In this document: positions 24,606-37,600 of the stretch, piece by piece | Numbering within the stretch: position 1 is the stretch's first letter | How the letters are laid out: every line of letters begins with the position of its first letter | Assembly (NCBI GenBank): GCA_024803745.1 | Contig: JANJXV010000048.1 | Coordinates: 5,918,501 to 5,982,500 of the forward strand | DNA length: 64,000 nt | DNA from: Megascapheus bottae | Taxonomy: Eukaryota; Chordata; Mammalia; Rodentia; Geomyidae | Direction of reading: 5' to 3' | Translations under genes and position numbers: made by a program | The notes under the pieces: generated by a model | Databases searched by the model: none | The model's input: only the letters and a program-made list of their open reading frames with translations | Told to the model about the DNA's origin: nothing

Positions 24606-25675
24606 TTAGGGTTAGGGTAAGGGTAAGGGTAAGGGTTAGGGTTAGGGTTTGGGTTAGGGGTTATGGTTAGGGTTAGGGTAAGGGCATGGGTTAGGGTTAG
24701 GTTTAGGGTTAAGATTAGGGTTAGGGTTAAGGTTAGGGTTAGGATAAGGGTAAATGTTAGCGTTAAAGTTAGGGTTAGGGTTAAGGTTATTGTTAGGGTT
24801 ATGGTTAGGGTTAGGGTTACGGTAAGGTTTATGGTTAGTGTTAGTGTTAGAGTTAGAGTTAGGTTTAGGGTTAGGGAAAGTTTAAGGTTTGGGATAAGGT
24901 TAGAGTTACGGTTAGGTTAAGGGTTAAGGTTAGGGGTTAGTGTTAGAGTTAGGGTTAGGGTTAGGGTAAGGGTTAGGGTTAAGGTTAGGTTTAGGGTAAG
25001 GGTAAGGTTTAGGGTTAGAGTTAGGGTTAGGTTTAGAGTTAGGGTTAGGGTTAGGGTTAAGGTAAGGGTAAGTGTTAGGGTTAAATTTAGGGTTAGGACT
25101 AGGTTTAGGTTTAGGGTTAGGGTTAGGGTTAGGGTTATGGTTAGGTTCAGGGTTAGTGTTAGCGTAAGGGTAAAGGTTCGGGTTAGGGTTAGGGTTAGGG
25201 GTAAGGTTATGGTTAAGCTTAGGGATAGGGTTAGGGGAAGGGTTAGGGTTAGGGTTAAGGTAAGGTTTGGAGTTAGGTTTAGGATTAGGGTTAGAGTTAG
25301 GTTTAAGGTTAGGTAAGGGTTAGGGTTAGGGTTATGTTTAGGGTTAGGTTTAGGTTAGGGTTAAGGTTAGGGTTAGGGTTAGCGTAAGGATTAGGGTAAG
25401 GGTTAGGGTTAGGGTAATTGTTAGGGTTAGGGTTAGGGTTACGGTTAGGGTTAGGGGTTAGGGTTAGGGTTAGGTTTAGGGTTAGGATTAGGGTACAATA
25501 AATGTTTGGGTTACGGATAGGGTAGGGTTCAGGTTAGGTTTAGGGTTAGGGTTCGGGTAAGGGTAAGGGTAAGAGTTAGGGTTAGGGTTAAGGTTAGGGT
25601 AAGGCTAAGGGTTAGGGTTAGGGTTAGAGTAATGGCTAGGATTAGGGTAATGGTTAGGGTTAGGGTTAGGGTTAT

Positions 25676-25712
<37 letters not shown>

Positions 25713-26414
25713 TTTATGGTAAGTTTTAAGGTTATGATTCGGTTTAGGTTTAGGGTTAGGGTTAGGGTTAGGGTAAGGGTTAGGGTTAGGTTTAGGGTTA
25801 GGGTAAGTGTAAGGGTTAGGGTTAGGGTTAGGTTTAGGGTTAGGGTTTGGGTTAGGGTTAGGGTTAGGGTTATTTTTAGGTTTAGGGTTAGGTTAGTGTT
25901 AGGTTTAGGGTAACGTTTAGGGTTAGGGTTAGGGTAAGGATAAGGGTTAGAGTTAAGATTAGGGTTAGGGTTAGGGTTAGGTTTAGGGTTTAGGGTTAGG
26001 ATTAAGGTTAGGGTTAGGGTAAGGGTTAGCGATAGGGTTAGGCTTAGGGTTAGGGTTTGGGTTAGGTTTAGGTTTAGGGTTAGGGTAAAGGTAAAGGTTA
26101 GGGTTAGGGTTAGGGTTAGGATTAGGGTTAGGGTAAGCTTTAGTGTTAGGGTTAGGGTTAGGGGAAGGGTTAGGTTTAGGGGTAGGGTTATGTTTAGGGT
26201 TAGGGGATATGGCTAGGTTTATGTGTAGAGTTAGGTTTAGAGAAAGGATAAGAGTTAGGGTTAGAGATAGGGTTAGGTTTCGGGTAAGATTTAGGGTTAG
26301 GGTTAGGTTAAGTGTAAGTGTTAGGGTTGGGTTAGGGTTAGGGTTAAGGTTAGGTTTAGGGTTATGGTTTGGGTTACGTTAGGGTTAGGGTTAGGGTTTG
26401 GTTTAGGGTTAGGT
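24606..26414 (+). repeat. 1,809-bp tandem duplication, copy 2
   Basis: Second copy of the preceding unit. Identity continues a few bases past the unit end, to about 26423, and breaks where GTTACGG replaces GTTAGGG. After the break (26.4-26.65 kb) the sequence continues like 15.07-15.3 kb, which suggests the pre-duplication unit was longer and related to the 14.5-15.3 kb segment. Confidence 0.88.
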
Positions 26415-27730
26415 TTAGGGTTACGGTTAGAGTTAGGGTTAGGTTTAGGGTTAGCGTTAGGGTTAGGTTTAGGGTTAGGGTTAGGGTTAAGTTTAGGGTT
26501 AGTTTTAGGGTTACGGTTAGGGTTAGGGTTAGGGTTAGGGCAAGGGTATGTGCCAGGGATAGGTTTAGGGTTAAGATTAGGATAAGGGTTAGGATTAGGG
26601 TTAGGGTTAGGTTAGCGTTAGGGTTAGGGTTAGGGTTAGGGTAAGTGTTAGGGTTAGTGTTAGGGTTAGGGTTAGAGTTAGGGTAGGGTTAGGGTTAGGG
26701 TTAGTGTTAGGGTAAGGGTAAGGGTTAGGGTTAGGTTTAGTGTTGGGGTTATGTTTAGGGTTAGGGTTAGGTTAAGGGTAAGGTTTAGTGTTAAGTTTAG
26801 GTTTAGGGTTAGGTTTAGGGTTAGGTATAGGGTTAGGACTTTGGTAAGGGTTAGGGTTCGGATTAGGGTTAGGGTTAGGGTTAGGGTAAAGGATAGGTTA
26901 GTGTTAGGGTTACAGTTAGGTTTAGGTTTCAGGTTAGTGTTAGGGTAAGGGTAAAGTTTCGGGTTAGGGTTTGGGTTATGGTTAAGGGTATGGTTAACGT
27001 TAGGGTTAGGTTTGGGTTAAGGTTTAGGTTTAGGTTTAGGGTTAGCGTTAAATTTATATTTAAGGTTAGGGTTAGGGTAAGGGTTAGGTTTAGGGTTAGG
27101 GTAAGGTTTAGGGTTAGGGTGAGGGTTAGGGTTAGAGTTAGAGTTAGGGTTAGGGTATGGGTAAAAGTTAGGGTGAAGTTTAGGGTTAGGGTTAGGTTAG
27201 GGTTAGGGTTAAGTTTAGGGTAAGGATTAGGGTTAGGGTTAGGGTTAGGGTAAGGTTTAGGAATAGCGTTAGGGTTACAGTTAGTGTTAGGGTTTAGGGT
27301 TAGGGTTAGGTTTAGGGTTAGGATTAGGGTAAGGATAAATGTTAGAGTTAAGGATAGGGTTAGGGTTCATTTTAGGTTTAGGTTAGGGTTAGGGTAAGGG
27401 TAAGAGTTAGCATTGGGTTAGGGTTAGTGTTAAGGTTAGGGTTAGGGTTAGGTTTAGGGTTAGGGTTAGGGTAAAGGTAAGGGTTAGGGTTAGGGTTAGG
27501 GTTAGGGTTTGTGTTAGGTTTAGCGTTAGGGTTAGAGTAAGGGCATTGGTTAGGTTTAGGGTTAGGGTTAAGGTTAGGGTTACGTTTAGGGTTAGGGTTT
27601 GGGTAAGGGTATGTGTTAGGGTTAGGGTTAGGGTTAGAGTTAGATTTAGGGTTAGGGTAAGGGTAATGGTTAGGGTTAAGTTTAGGATTAGGGTCAGGTT
27701 AAGGGTTAAGGTTAGGGTTTAGGGTTAGGA

Positions 27731-27762
<32 letters not shown>

Positions 27763-30700
27763 TGGGTAAGAGTTAGGGTTAGGATTAGGGTTAGGGTAAG
27801 GGTTAGGGTTAGGGATAGAGTTAGTGTTATGGTTAGGTTTAGGGTTAATGTTAGGGTAAGGGTAAAGGTTGGGGTTAGGGTTAGGGTTAGGTTTAGGGTA
27901 AGAGCAAGGGTTAGGGTTAGGATTAGGGTTAGGGTTAGGGTAAGGGTTAGGGTTAGGGATAGGGTTAGGGTCATGGTTAGGTTTAGGGTTAGTGTTAGGG
28001 TAAGGGTAAAGGTTCGGGTTCGGGTTAGGGTTAGGGTAAGGGTTAGGGTTAGGGTTACGATTAGGGTTAGGAGTTAGGGTTAGGGTTAGGTTTAGGGTTA
28101 GGATTAGGGTACAATAAATGTTAGGTTTTGGATAGGGTTAGGGTTCAGGTTAGGTTTATGGTTAGTGTTCGGGTAAGGGTAAGAGTTAGGGTTAGGGTTA
28201 GTGTTAGGGTATTGGTAAGGATTAGGGTTAGGGTTAAAGTTAGGGTTAGAGTAATGCTTAGGGTTAGGGTTAGGTTTAGGGTAAGGGTAAGGGATAGGGT
28301 TAGGATTAAGGTTAGGGTTAGGGTAATGGTTAGGGTTAGGGTTATGGTAAGGGTAAGGTTTAGGGTTAAGGTTAGGGTTAGGGTTAGGTTTAGGGTAAGG
28401 GTAAGTGTTAGGGTTAGGTTTAAGGTTAGGGTTAGGGTAAGGCTAAGGGTTAGGTTTAGGGTTAGGGTTAGGTTTATGGTTAGGGTAAAGATAAGGGTTA
28501 GGGTTAACGGTTAGGGTTAGGTTTAGGGTTAGGGTTAGAGTTAATGTTAGCGTTAGGGTGATGGTAAGTGTAAGGGTTAGGGTTAGTTTTAGGGTTAGGG
28601 TTAGGTTAAGGGTATGGGTTAGTGTTAGGGTTAGGGTTAGGGTTAGAGTTGGGGTTATGGTTAGGTTTAGGGTTAGGGTAAGGGTAAGGGTTAGGGTTAG
28701 GGTTAGGGTTAAGTGTTAGGGTTAGGGTTAGGGTTAGGTTTAGGGTAAGGGTAAGGGTTAGGGTTAGGGTTACGGTTACGGTTACGGTTAGTGTTAGGTT
28801 TAAGGTTAGGGTTAGGGTAAGGCAAGGGTTAGGAACAGGGTTAGGGTTAAGTTTAGGGATAGGTTCAGGGTTAGGGTTAGGGTTAGGGTTAGGTTTAGCG
28901 TTTGGGTAAGGGTAAGGGTTAGGGTTAGTGTTAGGATTAAGGTAAGGGTAAGGGTTAGGTTAGGGTTAGGTTTAGTGTAAGGGTTACATTTAGATTTAGG
29001 GTAAGGGTAAGGTTTAGGGTTAGGATAAGATTTATGGTTAGGGTAAGGGTAAGGGTATGGTTAGGGTTAGGGTTAGGGTAGGGGTTAGGGTAAGGGTAAG
29101 TGTTAGGTTTAGGATTAGGGTTGGGATAAGGGTAAGGGTTAGTGTTAGGGTTAGGGTTAGAGTTAGGGGTTAGGGTTAGGGTTAGTGTTAGTGTCAGGGT
29201 TAGGTTTAGGGTTAGGGTTAGTGTAAAGGTAAGGGTTAGGGTTAGGGTTAGGGTTAGGGTTAGTGTTAGGTTTAGAGTTCGGTTTAGGGTAAGGGCAAGG
29301 GTTAGGGTGAAGGTTAGGGTTAGGTTTAGGGTTAGGGTTATGGTAAGGGTATGTGTTAGGGATAGGGTTAGGGTTAGGGTAAGGGTTAGCGTTTGGGTAA
29401 GGGTAAGGGTGAGCTTTAGGCTTAGGGTTAAGGTAAGGGTAAGGGCTAGGGTTGTGGTTAGGGTTAGGGTTAGGAATAGGGTAAGGGTTAGGCTCAGGTT
29501 TAGGGTAAGGGTATGGTTTAGGGTTAGGATTAGGGTTTGGTTTAGGGTAAGGGTAAGGGTTAGGGTTAGGGTTACGTTTAGGTTTAGGGTTAGGGTAAGG
29601 GTAAGGGTTAGGGTTAGAGTTAGGGTAAGGGTTAGGGTTAGGGTTAGGGTTAGGGTAGGGGTTTGGGTAAGGGTAAGTGTTTGGGTTAGGGTTAGGGTTA
29701 GGATAAGGTAAGGGGTAGGGGTACGGTTAGGGTTAGGGTTAAGGGTTAGGGTTATTGTTAGGGTTAAGTTTAGGGTTAGGGTTAGGGTAAGGGTTAGTTT
29801 TAGGTTTAGGGTTAGGGTAAGGGCAAGGGTTAGGATTAGGGTTAGGGTGAAGGTTAGGGTTAGGTTTAGGGTTAGGTTAGGGTAAGTGTATGTGTTAGGG
29901 TTAGGGTTAGGGTAAGGGTTAGCGTTTGGGTAAGTGTAAGGGTGAGCTTTAGGGTTAGGGTTAAGGTAAGGGTAAGGGTTAGGGTTAGGGTTAGGGTTAG
30001 GGTAGGGGTTAGGGTTAGGGTTAGGGTTAGCGTAAGGGTTAGGGTTAGGTTTAGGGTTAGGGTTAGGGTTAGGTTTAGGGTTAGGGTTAGGGTAAGGGTA
30101 AGGGTTAGGGTTAGGGTTAGGGTTAGCGGTTAGGGTTAGGGATAGGGTTAGGGTAAGTGCAAGGGGTAGGTTTAGGTTTAGGCTTAAGATTAGGGTTAGG
30201 GTTAAGGTTAGGGTTAGGATAAGAGTAAATGTTAGCGTTAGGTTTAGGGTTAGGTTTAAGGTTATTGTTAGGGTTATGGTTAGGGTTAGGCTAAGGGTTA
30301 GGGGTAGGGCTACGGTAAGGATTAGGGTTATTGTTAGTGTTAGAGTTAGAGTTAGGTTTAGGGTTAGGGAAAGGATAAGGTTTGGGATAAATTTAGGGTT
30401 AGGGTTAGGTTAAGGGTTAAGGTTAGGGGTTAGTGTTAGGGTTAGGGTTAGGGTAAGGGTTAGGGTTAGGTTTAGGCTAAGGGTAAGGTTTAGGTTTAGA
30501 GTTAGGGTTAGGTTTAGAGTTAGGGTTAGGGTTTGGGTTTTGGTAAGGGTAAGTGTTAGGGTTAAAGTTAGGGTTAGGATTAGGTTTAGGGTTAGGGTTA
30601 GGGTTAGGGTAAGGATAAGGGTTAGAGTTAGGATTAGGGTTAGGATTAGGGTAAGGGTTAGGGTTAGGGTTAGGGTTAGGGTTATGGTTAGATTTAGGGT

Positions 30701-31574
30701 TATTGTTAGGGTAAGGGTAAAGGTTCGGGTTAGGGTTTGGGTTAGGGGTAAGCTTATGGTTAAGCTTAGGGATAGGGTTAGGGGAAGGGTTAGGGTTAGG
30801 CTTAAGGTAAGGTTTAGGTTTAGGTTTAGGGCTACGGTTAGAGTTAGGTTTAGGGTTAGGGTAAGGGTTAGGGTTAGGGTTAGGGTTATGTTTAGGGTTA
30901 GGGTTAGGTTAGGGTTAGGGTTAGGGTTAGGGTAAGGATTAGGATAAGGGTTAGGGTTAGGTAAGGGTTAGGGTTAGGGTTAGGGTTACGGTTAGGGTTA
31001 GAGGTTAGGGTTAGGGTTAGGTTTAGGGTTAGGATTAGGCTACAAGAAATGTTAGGGTTACAGATAGGGTAGGGTTCAGGTTAGGTTTAGGGTTAGGCTT
31101 GGGGTAAGGGTAAGGGTTAGGGTTAGGGTTAGGGTTAGGGTAAGGGTAAGGGTTAGGGTTAAGGTTAGGGTTAGAGTAATGGTTAGGGTTAGGGTAATGG
31201 TTAGGGTTAGGTTTAGGGTAAGGGTAAGGGATAGGGTTAGGATTAATGTTAGGGTTAGGGTAATGGTTAGGGTTAGGGTTAGGGTTAGGTTTCGGGTAAG
31301 GGTAAGGTTTAGGGTTAAGTTTAGGGTTAGGGTTAGGGTTTGGGTAAGGGTAAGGGTTAGGGTTAGGTTTAGGGTTAGGTTTAGATTAAGGGTAAGGGTT
31401 AGGTTTAGGATTAGGGTTAGGTTAAGGGTAAGGGTTAGGGTTAGGGTTAGGGTTAGGGTAAGGGTAAGGGTTAGGCTTAAGGTTAGGGTTAGGGTGAGGG
31501 TTAGTTATAGGGATAGGGTTGGGGTAAGGGTAAGCTTTAGGGTTAAGATTAGGGTTAGGGTTAGAGTTAGGGTG

Positions 31575-31612
<38 letters not shown>

Positions 31613-34600
31613 GATAAGGGTTAGGGTTAGGGATAGGGTTAGGGTAAGGGTAAGGGTTAGGGTTAGGGTTAGGGTTAGGTTTAGTGTTAGGGTTAGGGTA
31701 AGGGTAAGCTTTTGTGTTAAGTTTAGGGTTAGGGTTAGGTTTAGGGTTAGGGTTAGGGTTTGAATAAGGGTCAGGTTTAGGGTTAGGATTAGGTTTAGGG
31801 TTAGGGTAAGGGTTAGGGTTAGGGTTAGGGTTAGGTTGAAGGTTAGTGTTAGGGTAAGGGTAAAGGTTCGGGCTAGGGTTAGGGTTACAGTTAAGGTTAT
31901 GGTTAAGGTTATGTTTAGGGTTAGGGTAAGGGTTACAGTTAGGTTTAGGGTAAGGTTTAGGGTTAGGTTTAGGGTTAGGGTTAGAGTTAGGTTTAGGGTT
32001 AGGGTAAGGGTTAGTGTTAGGGTTAAGTTTAGGGTGAGGGTTAGGGTTAGGGTTAGGGTAAGGATTAGGGATAGGTTTAGGGTTTGGGTAAGGGTTAGGG
32101 TTAGGGTTAGGGTTAGGGTTAGGGTAAGGGTAAGGGTTAGGGTTAGGGTAAGGGTTAGGTTTAGTGTTAGGGTTAGGGTTAGCTTTAGGGTTAGGTTTAG
32201 GGTTACGGTTAGGGTTAGGGTTAGGTTTAGGGTTAAGGTTAGGGTTAGGTTTAGGGTTAGGGTTAGGATTAGGGTAAGGTTTAGGGTTACGGTTAGGGTA
32301 AATATAAGGGTTAGGGTTAAGGTTAGGTTTAGGTTTAGGGTTAGGGTTAGGGTTAATGTTAGGGTCAGGGTGAATGTAAGTGTAAGGGTTAGGGTTAGGT
32401 TTAGGGTTAGGGTTAGCGTAAGGGTAAGGGTTAGGGTTAGGGTTAGGGTTAGGGTAAAGGAAAGGCTTAGGGATAGGGTTAAGGTTAGGGATAGGGTTAA
32501 TATTAGGTTTAGGGATAGGGTCAGGGTTAGGGTAAAGGAAAGGTTTGGGTTTAGGTTTGGTTAGGTTTAGGGTAAGGGTTAGGGTTAGGTTTAGGGTTAG
32601 GGTTAGGGTTAATGTTAGGGTCAGGGTGATGGTAAGTGTAAGGGTTAGGGTTAGGTTTAGGGTTAGGGTTAGGGTTAGGGTTAGGGTAAAGGAAAGGCTT
32701 AGGGATAGGGTTAAGGTTAGGGATAGGGTTAGGATTAGGTTTAGGGATAGGGTCAGTGTTAGGGTAAGGGTAAGGGTTGGGTTTAGGTTTGGTTAGGGTT
32801 AGGGTAAGGGTTAGGGTTAGGTTTAGGGTTATGGTTAGGGTAAGGATAAGGGTTAGCGTTAGGGTTAGGGTTAGGTTTTTGTTTGGGGTTAAGGTTAGGT
32901 TTAGGGTTAGGGTAAGTGTAAGGGTTAGGGTAAGGGTTAGGTTAAGGGTTAGGGTTAGGGTTAGTGTTAGGGTTAGGGTTAGGTTTGGGGTTATTGCAAG
33001 GGTTAGGGTTAGGGTTAGGGTAAGTGTATGTGTTAGGGTTAGGGTTAGGTTTAAAGTTAGGTTTAGGGTTAGCGTTTGGGTAAGGGTAAGGGTAAGGGTT
33101 AGGTTTAGGATTAAGGTAAGTGTTAGGGTTACGTTTAGCGTTAGGGTTAGGGTTAGGTTTAGGGTGTGGGTAAGGTTTAGGGTTAGGATTAAGGTTAGGG
33201 TTAGGGTAAGGTTAAGGGTTAGGTTTAGGGTTAGGGTTAGGTTTAGGCTTAGGATTAAGGTTAGGGTTAGGGTAAGGGTAAGTGTTAGGGTTAGGGTTAG
33301 GGTAAGGTTTAGGGTTAGGGATTGATATAGGGTAGGGGTTAGTGGAAGGGTAAGTGTTAGGGTTATTGTTAAGGTTAGGATAAGGGTAAGGGTTAGGGTT
33401 AGGGTTACGGGTTAGGGTTAGGGTTAGGGTTAGGTTTAGGGTGAGGATTAAGATCAGGGTAAGGGTTAGGGTTAGGGTTAGGTTTAGTGTTAGGTTTAGG
33501 GTTAGGGTTAGGATAAGGGGAAGGGTTAGGATTAGTTTTAGTGTTAAGGGTTAGGGTTAGGGTTAGGGTTAGGTTTAGGTTTAAGGTTAGGTTTAGGGTT
33601 ACGTTTAGGGTTAGGTTTAGGGTTAGGTTAAGGTTTTGTGTAAGGGTTAAGGTTAGGGTTAGGGTTGCGTTAGGGTTAGGGTTAGGGTTAGGGTAAGTGT
33701 TAGGGTTAGTGTTAGGGTTAGGGTTAGGGTTAGGATAAGGGTTAGGGTTAGGGACAGGGTTAGGGTAAGGGTAAGGGTTAGGTTTAGGGTTACGTTTAGG
33801 GTTAGGTTTAAGGTTAGTGTTAGGGTAAGGTTAAAGTTTCAGGTTAGGGTTAGGGTTAAGGTTAAGGGTATGGTTAAGGTTAGGGTTAGGGTTAGGGTAA
33901 GGGTTAGGGTTAGGGTTAGGGTTAAATTTATGTTTAAGGTTAGGGTTAGGGTAAGGGTTAGGTTTAGGGTTAGGGTAAGGGTTAGAGTTAGAGTTAGGGT
34001 TAGGGTAAGGGTAAAGTTTAGGGTGAAGTTTAGGGTTAGGGTTAGGTTAGGGTTAGGGTTAAGGTTAGGTAAGGATTAGGGTTAGGGTTAGGGTAAGTGT
34101 TAGGGTTAGGGTTAGGATTACGTTTAGGGTTAGGGTTTAGGGTTATGGTTAGGTTTAGGTTTAGGATTGGGGTAAGGATAAATGTTAGGGTTAAGGATAG
34201 GGTTAGGGTTCAGTTTAGGTTTAGGGTTAGGGTTAGGGTAAGTGTAAGAGTTAGCGTTGGGTTAGGGTTAGTGTTAAGGTTAGGGATAGGGTTAGGTGAA
34301 GCGTAAGGGATAGGGGTAGGGTTAAGGTTAGGGTTAGGGTAATGGTTAGGTTTAGGGTTAGGGTTAGGGTAAGGGTAAGGGTTAGGTTTAAGGTTAGTGT
34401 TAGTGTTCGGGTAAGGGTAAGGATTAGGGTTAGGTTTAGGGTTAGGGTTAAGGTAAGGGTAAGGGTTAGGTTTAGGGTTGGGGTTAGGTTTAGGGTAAGG
34501 GTTAGGGTTATGGTTAGGGTAAAGATAAGGGTTAGGGTTAAGGTTAGGGTTAAGTTTAGGGTTAGGGTTAGGGTTAATGTTAGGGTCAGGGTGATGGTAA

Positions 34601-37600
34601 GTGTAAGGGTTAGGGTTAGGGTTAGGTTTAGGGTTAGGGTTAGGGTTAGGGTAAGGGTAAGGGTTAGGGTTAGGGTAAGGATAAGGGTTAGCGTTAGGGT
34701 TAGGGTTAGGTTTAGGGTAGGGGTTAAGGTTAGGTTTAGGGTTACGGTAAGTGTAAGGGTTAGGGTTAGGGTTAGGTTAAGGGTTAGGGTTAGGAAAGTG
34801 TTAGGGTTAGGGTTAGGTTTAGGGTTACTCTAAGGTTTAGCGTTAGTGTTAGGGTAAGTGTATGTGTTAGGGTTAGGGTTAGGTTTAGGGTACGGTAAGG
34901 TTTAGGGTTAGAATTAATGTTAGGGTTAGGGTAAGGGTAAGGGTTAGGTTTAGGGTTAGGGTTAGGGTTAGGGTTAGGTTTAGGGTTAACGTACGGGTGA
35001 GTGTTAGGGTTAGGGTTAGGGTAAGGGTTAGGGTTAGGGTTAGGGTTATGGTAGGGGGTAGGGGAAGGGTAAGTGTTAGGGTTAGGGTTAGGGTTAGGAT
35101 AAGGGTAAGGGTTAGAGTTAGGGTTAGGTGTTAGGGTTAGGGTTAGGGTTAGGTTTAGGGTGAGGATTAGGTTAAGGGTAAGGGTTAGGGTTAGGGTTAG
35201 GGTTAGGATTAGTTTTAGGGATAAGGGTTAGGGTTAGGGTTAGGGTTAGGTTTAGGTTTACGGTTAGGTTTAGGGTTAGGTTTAGGGTTAGGGATAGGGT
35301 TAGGTTAAGGGTTTGTGTAAGGGTTAAGGTTAGGGTTAGGGTTAGGATAAGGGTTAGGATTACAGTTAGGTTTAGGGTAGCGTTAGGGTTAGGGTCAGGG
35401 GTAGGGTAAGTGATAGGGTTAGTGTTAGGGTTAGGGTTAGTGTTAGGATAAGGGTTAGGGTTTGGGATAGGGTTAGGGTAAGGGTAAGGGTTATGGTTAG
35501 GGTTAGGTTTAGTGTTAGGGTTAGGGTTATGGTAAGTGTAAGCTTTAGTATTAAGTTTAGGGTTAGGTTTAGGTTTAGGGTTAGGGTTAGGGTTTGGATA
35601 AGGGTAAGCGTTAGGGTTAGGATTAGGGTTAGGGTTAGGGTAAGGGTTAGGGTTAGGGTTAGGGTTAGGGTTAGGTTTAAGGTTAGTGTTAGGGTAAGAG
35701 TAAAGGTTCGGGCTAGGGTTAGGGTTAGGGTTAAGGTTATGGTTAAGGTTAAGGTTAGGGTTAGGGTAAGGGTTACGGTTAGGGTTAGGGTAAGGTTTAG
35801 GGTTAGGTTTAGTGTTAGGGTTAGAGTTAGGTTTAGGTTTAGGGTAAGGGTTAGGGTTAGGGTTAGGGTTAGGGTTAGGGTGAGGTTTAGGGTAAAGGTT
35901 AGGGTTAGGGTTAGGGTTAGGGTAAGAGTTAGGGTTAGGGTTAGGGTTATGGTAAGGGTTATGGTTAGGGTTACGGTTATGGTAAGGGTAAGGGTTAGTG
36001 TTAAGTTTAGGGTTAGGATTACGTTTAGGGTTAGGTTTAGGGTTAGGGTAAGGATAAGTTTTAGGTTTAGGATTAGGGTTAGGGTTAGGGTAAGGGTTAG
36101 GTTTAGTGTTACGGTTAGGGTTAGGGTTAAGTTTAGGGTTAGTGTTAGGGTAAGGGTTAAGTTTCGGTTTAGTGTTAGGGTTAGGGTTAAGGTTATGGTT
36201 AAGGTTAGTGTGAGGGTAAGGGTTAGGGTTAAGGTTAGGGTAAGATTTAGGTTTAGGTTTAGGGTTAGGGTTAGAGTTAGGTTCAGGGTTACGGTAAGGG
36301 TTAGGGTTAGGGTTAAGTTTAGGGTTAGGGTTAGGTTAGGGTTAGGTTTAGGGTAAGGATTAGGGTTAGGGTTAGGTTTAGGGTTAGAGTTAGGGTAAGA
36401 GTAAGGGTTAGGTTTAGGTTAGGGTTAGGTTTTGGGTTATGGTTAGGGTTATGGTTAGGGTAAAGATAAGTTTTAGGGTTAAGGTTAGGGTTAGGTTTAG
36501 GGTTAAGGTTAGAGTAATGTTAGGGTTAGAGTGATGGTAAGTATAAGGGTTAGGGTTAGGTTTAGGGTTAGGGTTAGGATAAGGGTAAGGGTTAGGGTTA
36601 GAGTTAGGGTTAGGATAAGGGTAACGGTTAGGGTTAAGGTTAGGGTTAGAGTAGGTTTAGTTATAGGGATAGGGTTAGGGTAAAAGTAAGGGTTAGGGTT
36701 AGTGTTAGGGTTAGGGTTAGGTTTAGCGTTAGGGTTAGGATAAGGGTAAGGGTTAGGGTTAGAGTTAGGGTTAGGGTAAGGGTAACGGATAGGGTTAGGG
36801 TTAGGGTTATGTTTAGGGTTAGGGTTAGGGTTCGGTTAGGGTTAGGTTTAGGGTTAGGTTTAGGGTTAGGGTTACGGTTAGGTTTAGTGTTAGGGTTAGG
36901 GTTAGGTTTAGGTTTAGGTTTAGGGTCACGGTTAGGGTTAGGGTTGGGTTAGTGTAAGAGTATGTGTTAGGGTTAGGGTTAGGTTTAGTTTTAGGATAAG
37001 GGTTAGGGTTAGGTTTAGGGTTAGGGTAGCGTTATGGTTAGTGTTAGTGTTAGGGTTAGGGTTAGGGTAAGGGTTAGGGTTAGGGTTAGAGTAAGGTTTA
37101 GGGTAAGGGTAAGGGTTAGTTTTAAGTTAAGTGTTAGGGTTAGGTTTAGGGTTAGGGTTAGAGTAAGGTTAATGGTTAGGGTTAGGTTTAGGGTTAGGGT
37201 TAGGGTAAGGGATAGGGTTAGGATTAGGGTTAGGGTTATGGTTAGGTTTAGGGTTAGTGTTAGGTTAAGGGTAAAGGTTCGGGTTCGGGTTAGGGTTAAG
37301 GTTATGGTTAAGGTTAGGGTTAATGTTACGGTAAGGGTTAGGGTTAAGTTTAGGGTTAGGGTTAGGTTAGGGTTAGTGTTAGGGTTAGGGTAAGGATTAG
37401 GGTTAGGGTTAGGATTAGGGTTAGGGTAAGGGTTAGGGTTAGGGTTACGTTTAGGGTTAGGGGTTAGTGTTAGGGTTAGGTTTAGGGTTAGGATTAGGGT
37501 ACGATAAATGTTAGGGTTAGGGATAGGGTTAGGGTTCAGGTTAGGTAAGGGTTAGGGTTACGGTAAGTGTAAGGGTTAGGGTTAGGGTTAAGTTTAGGGT

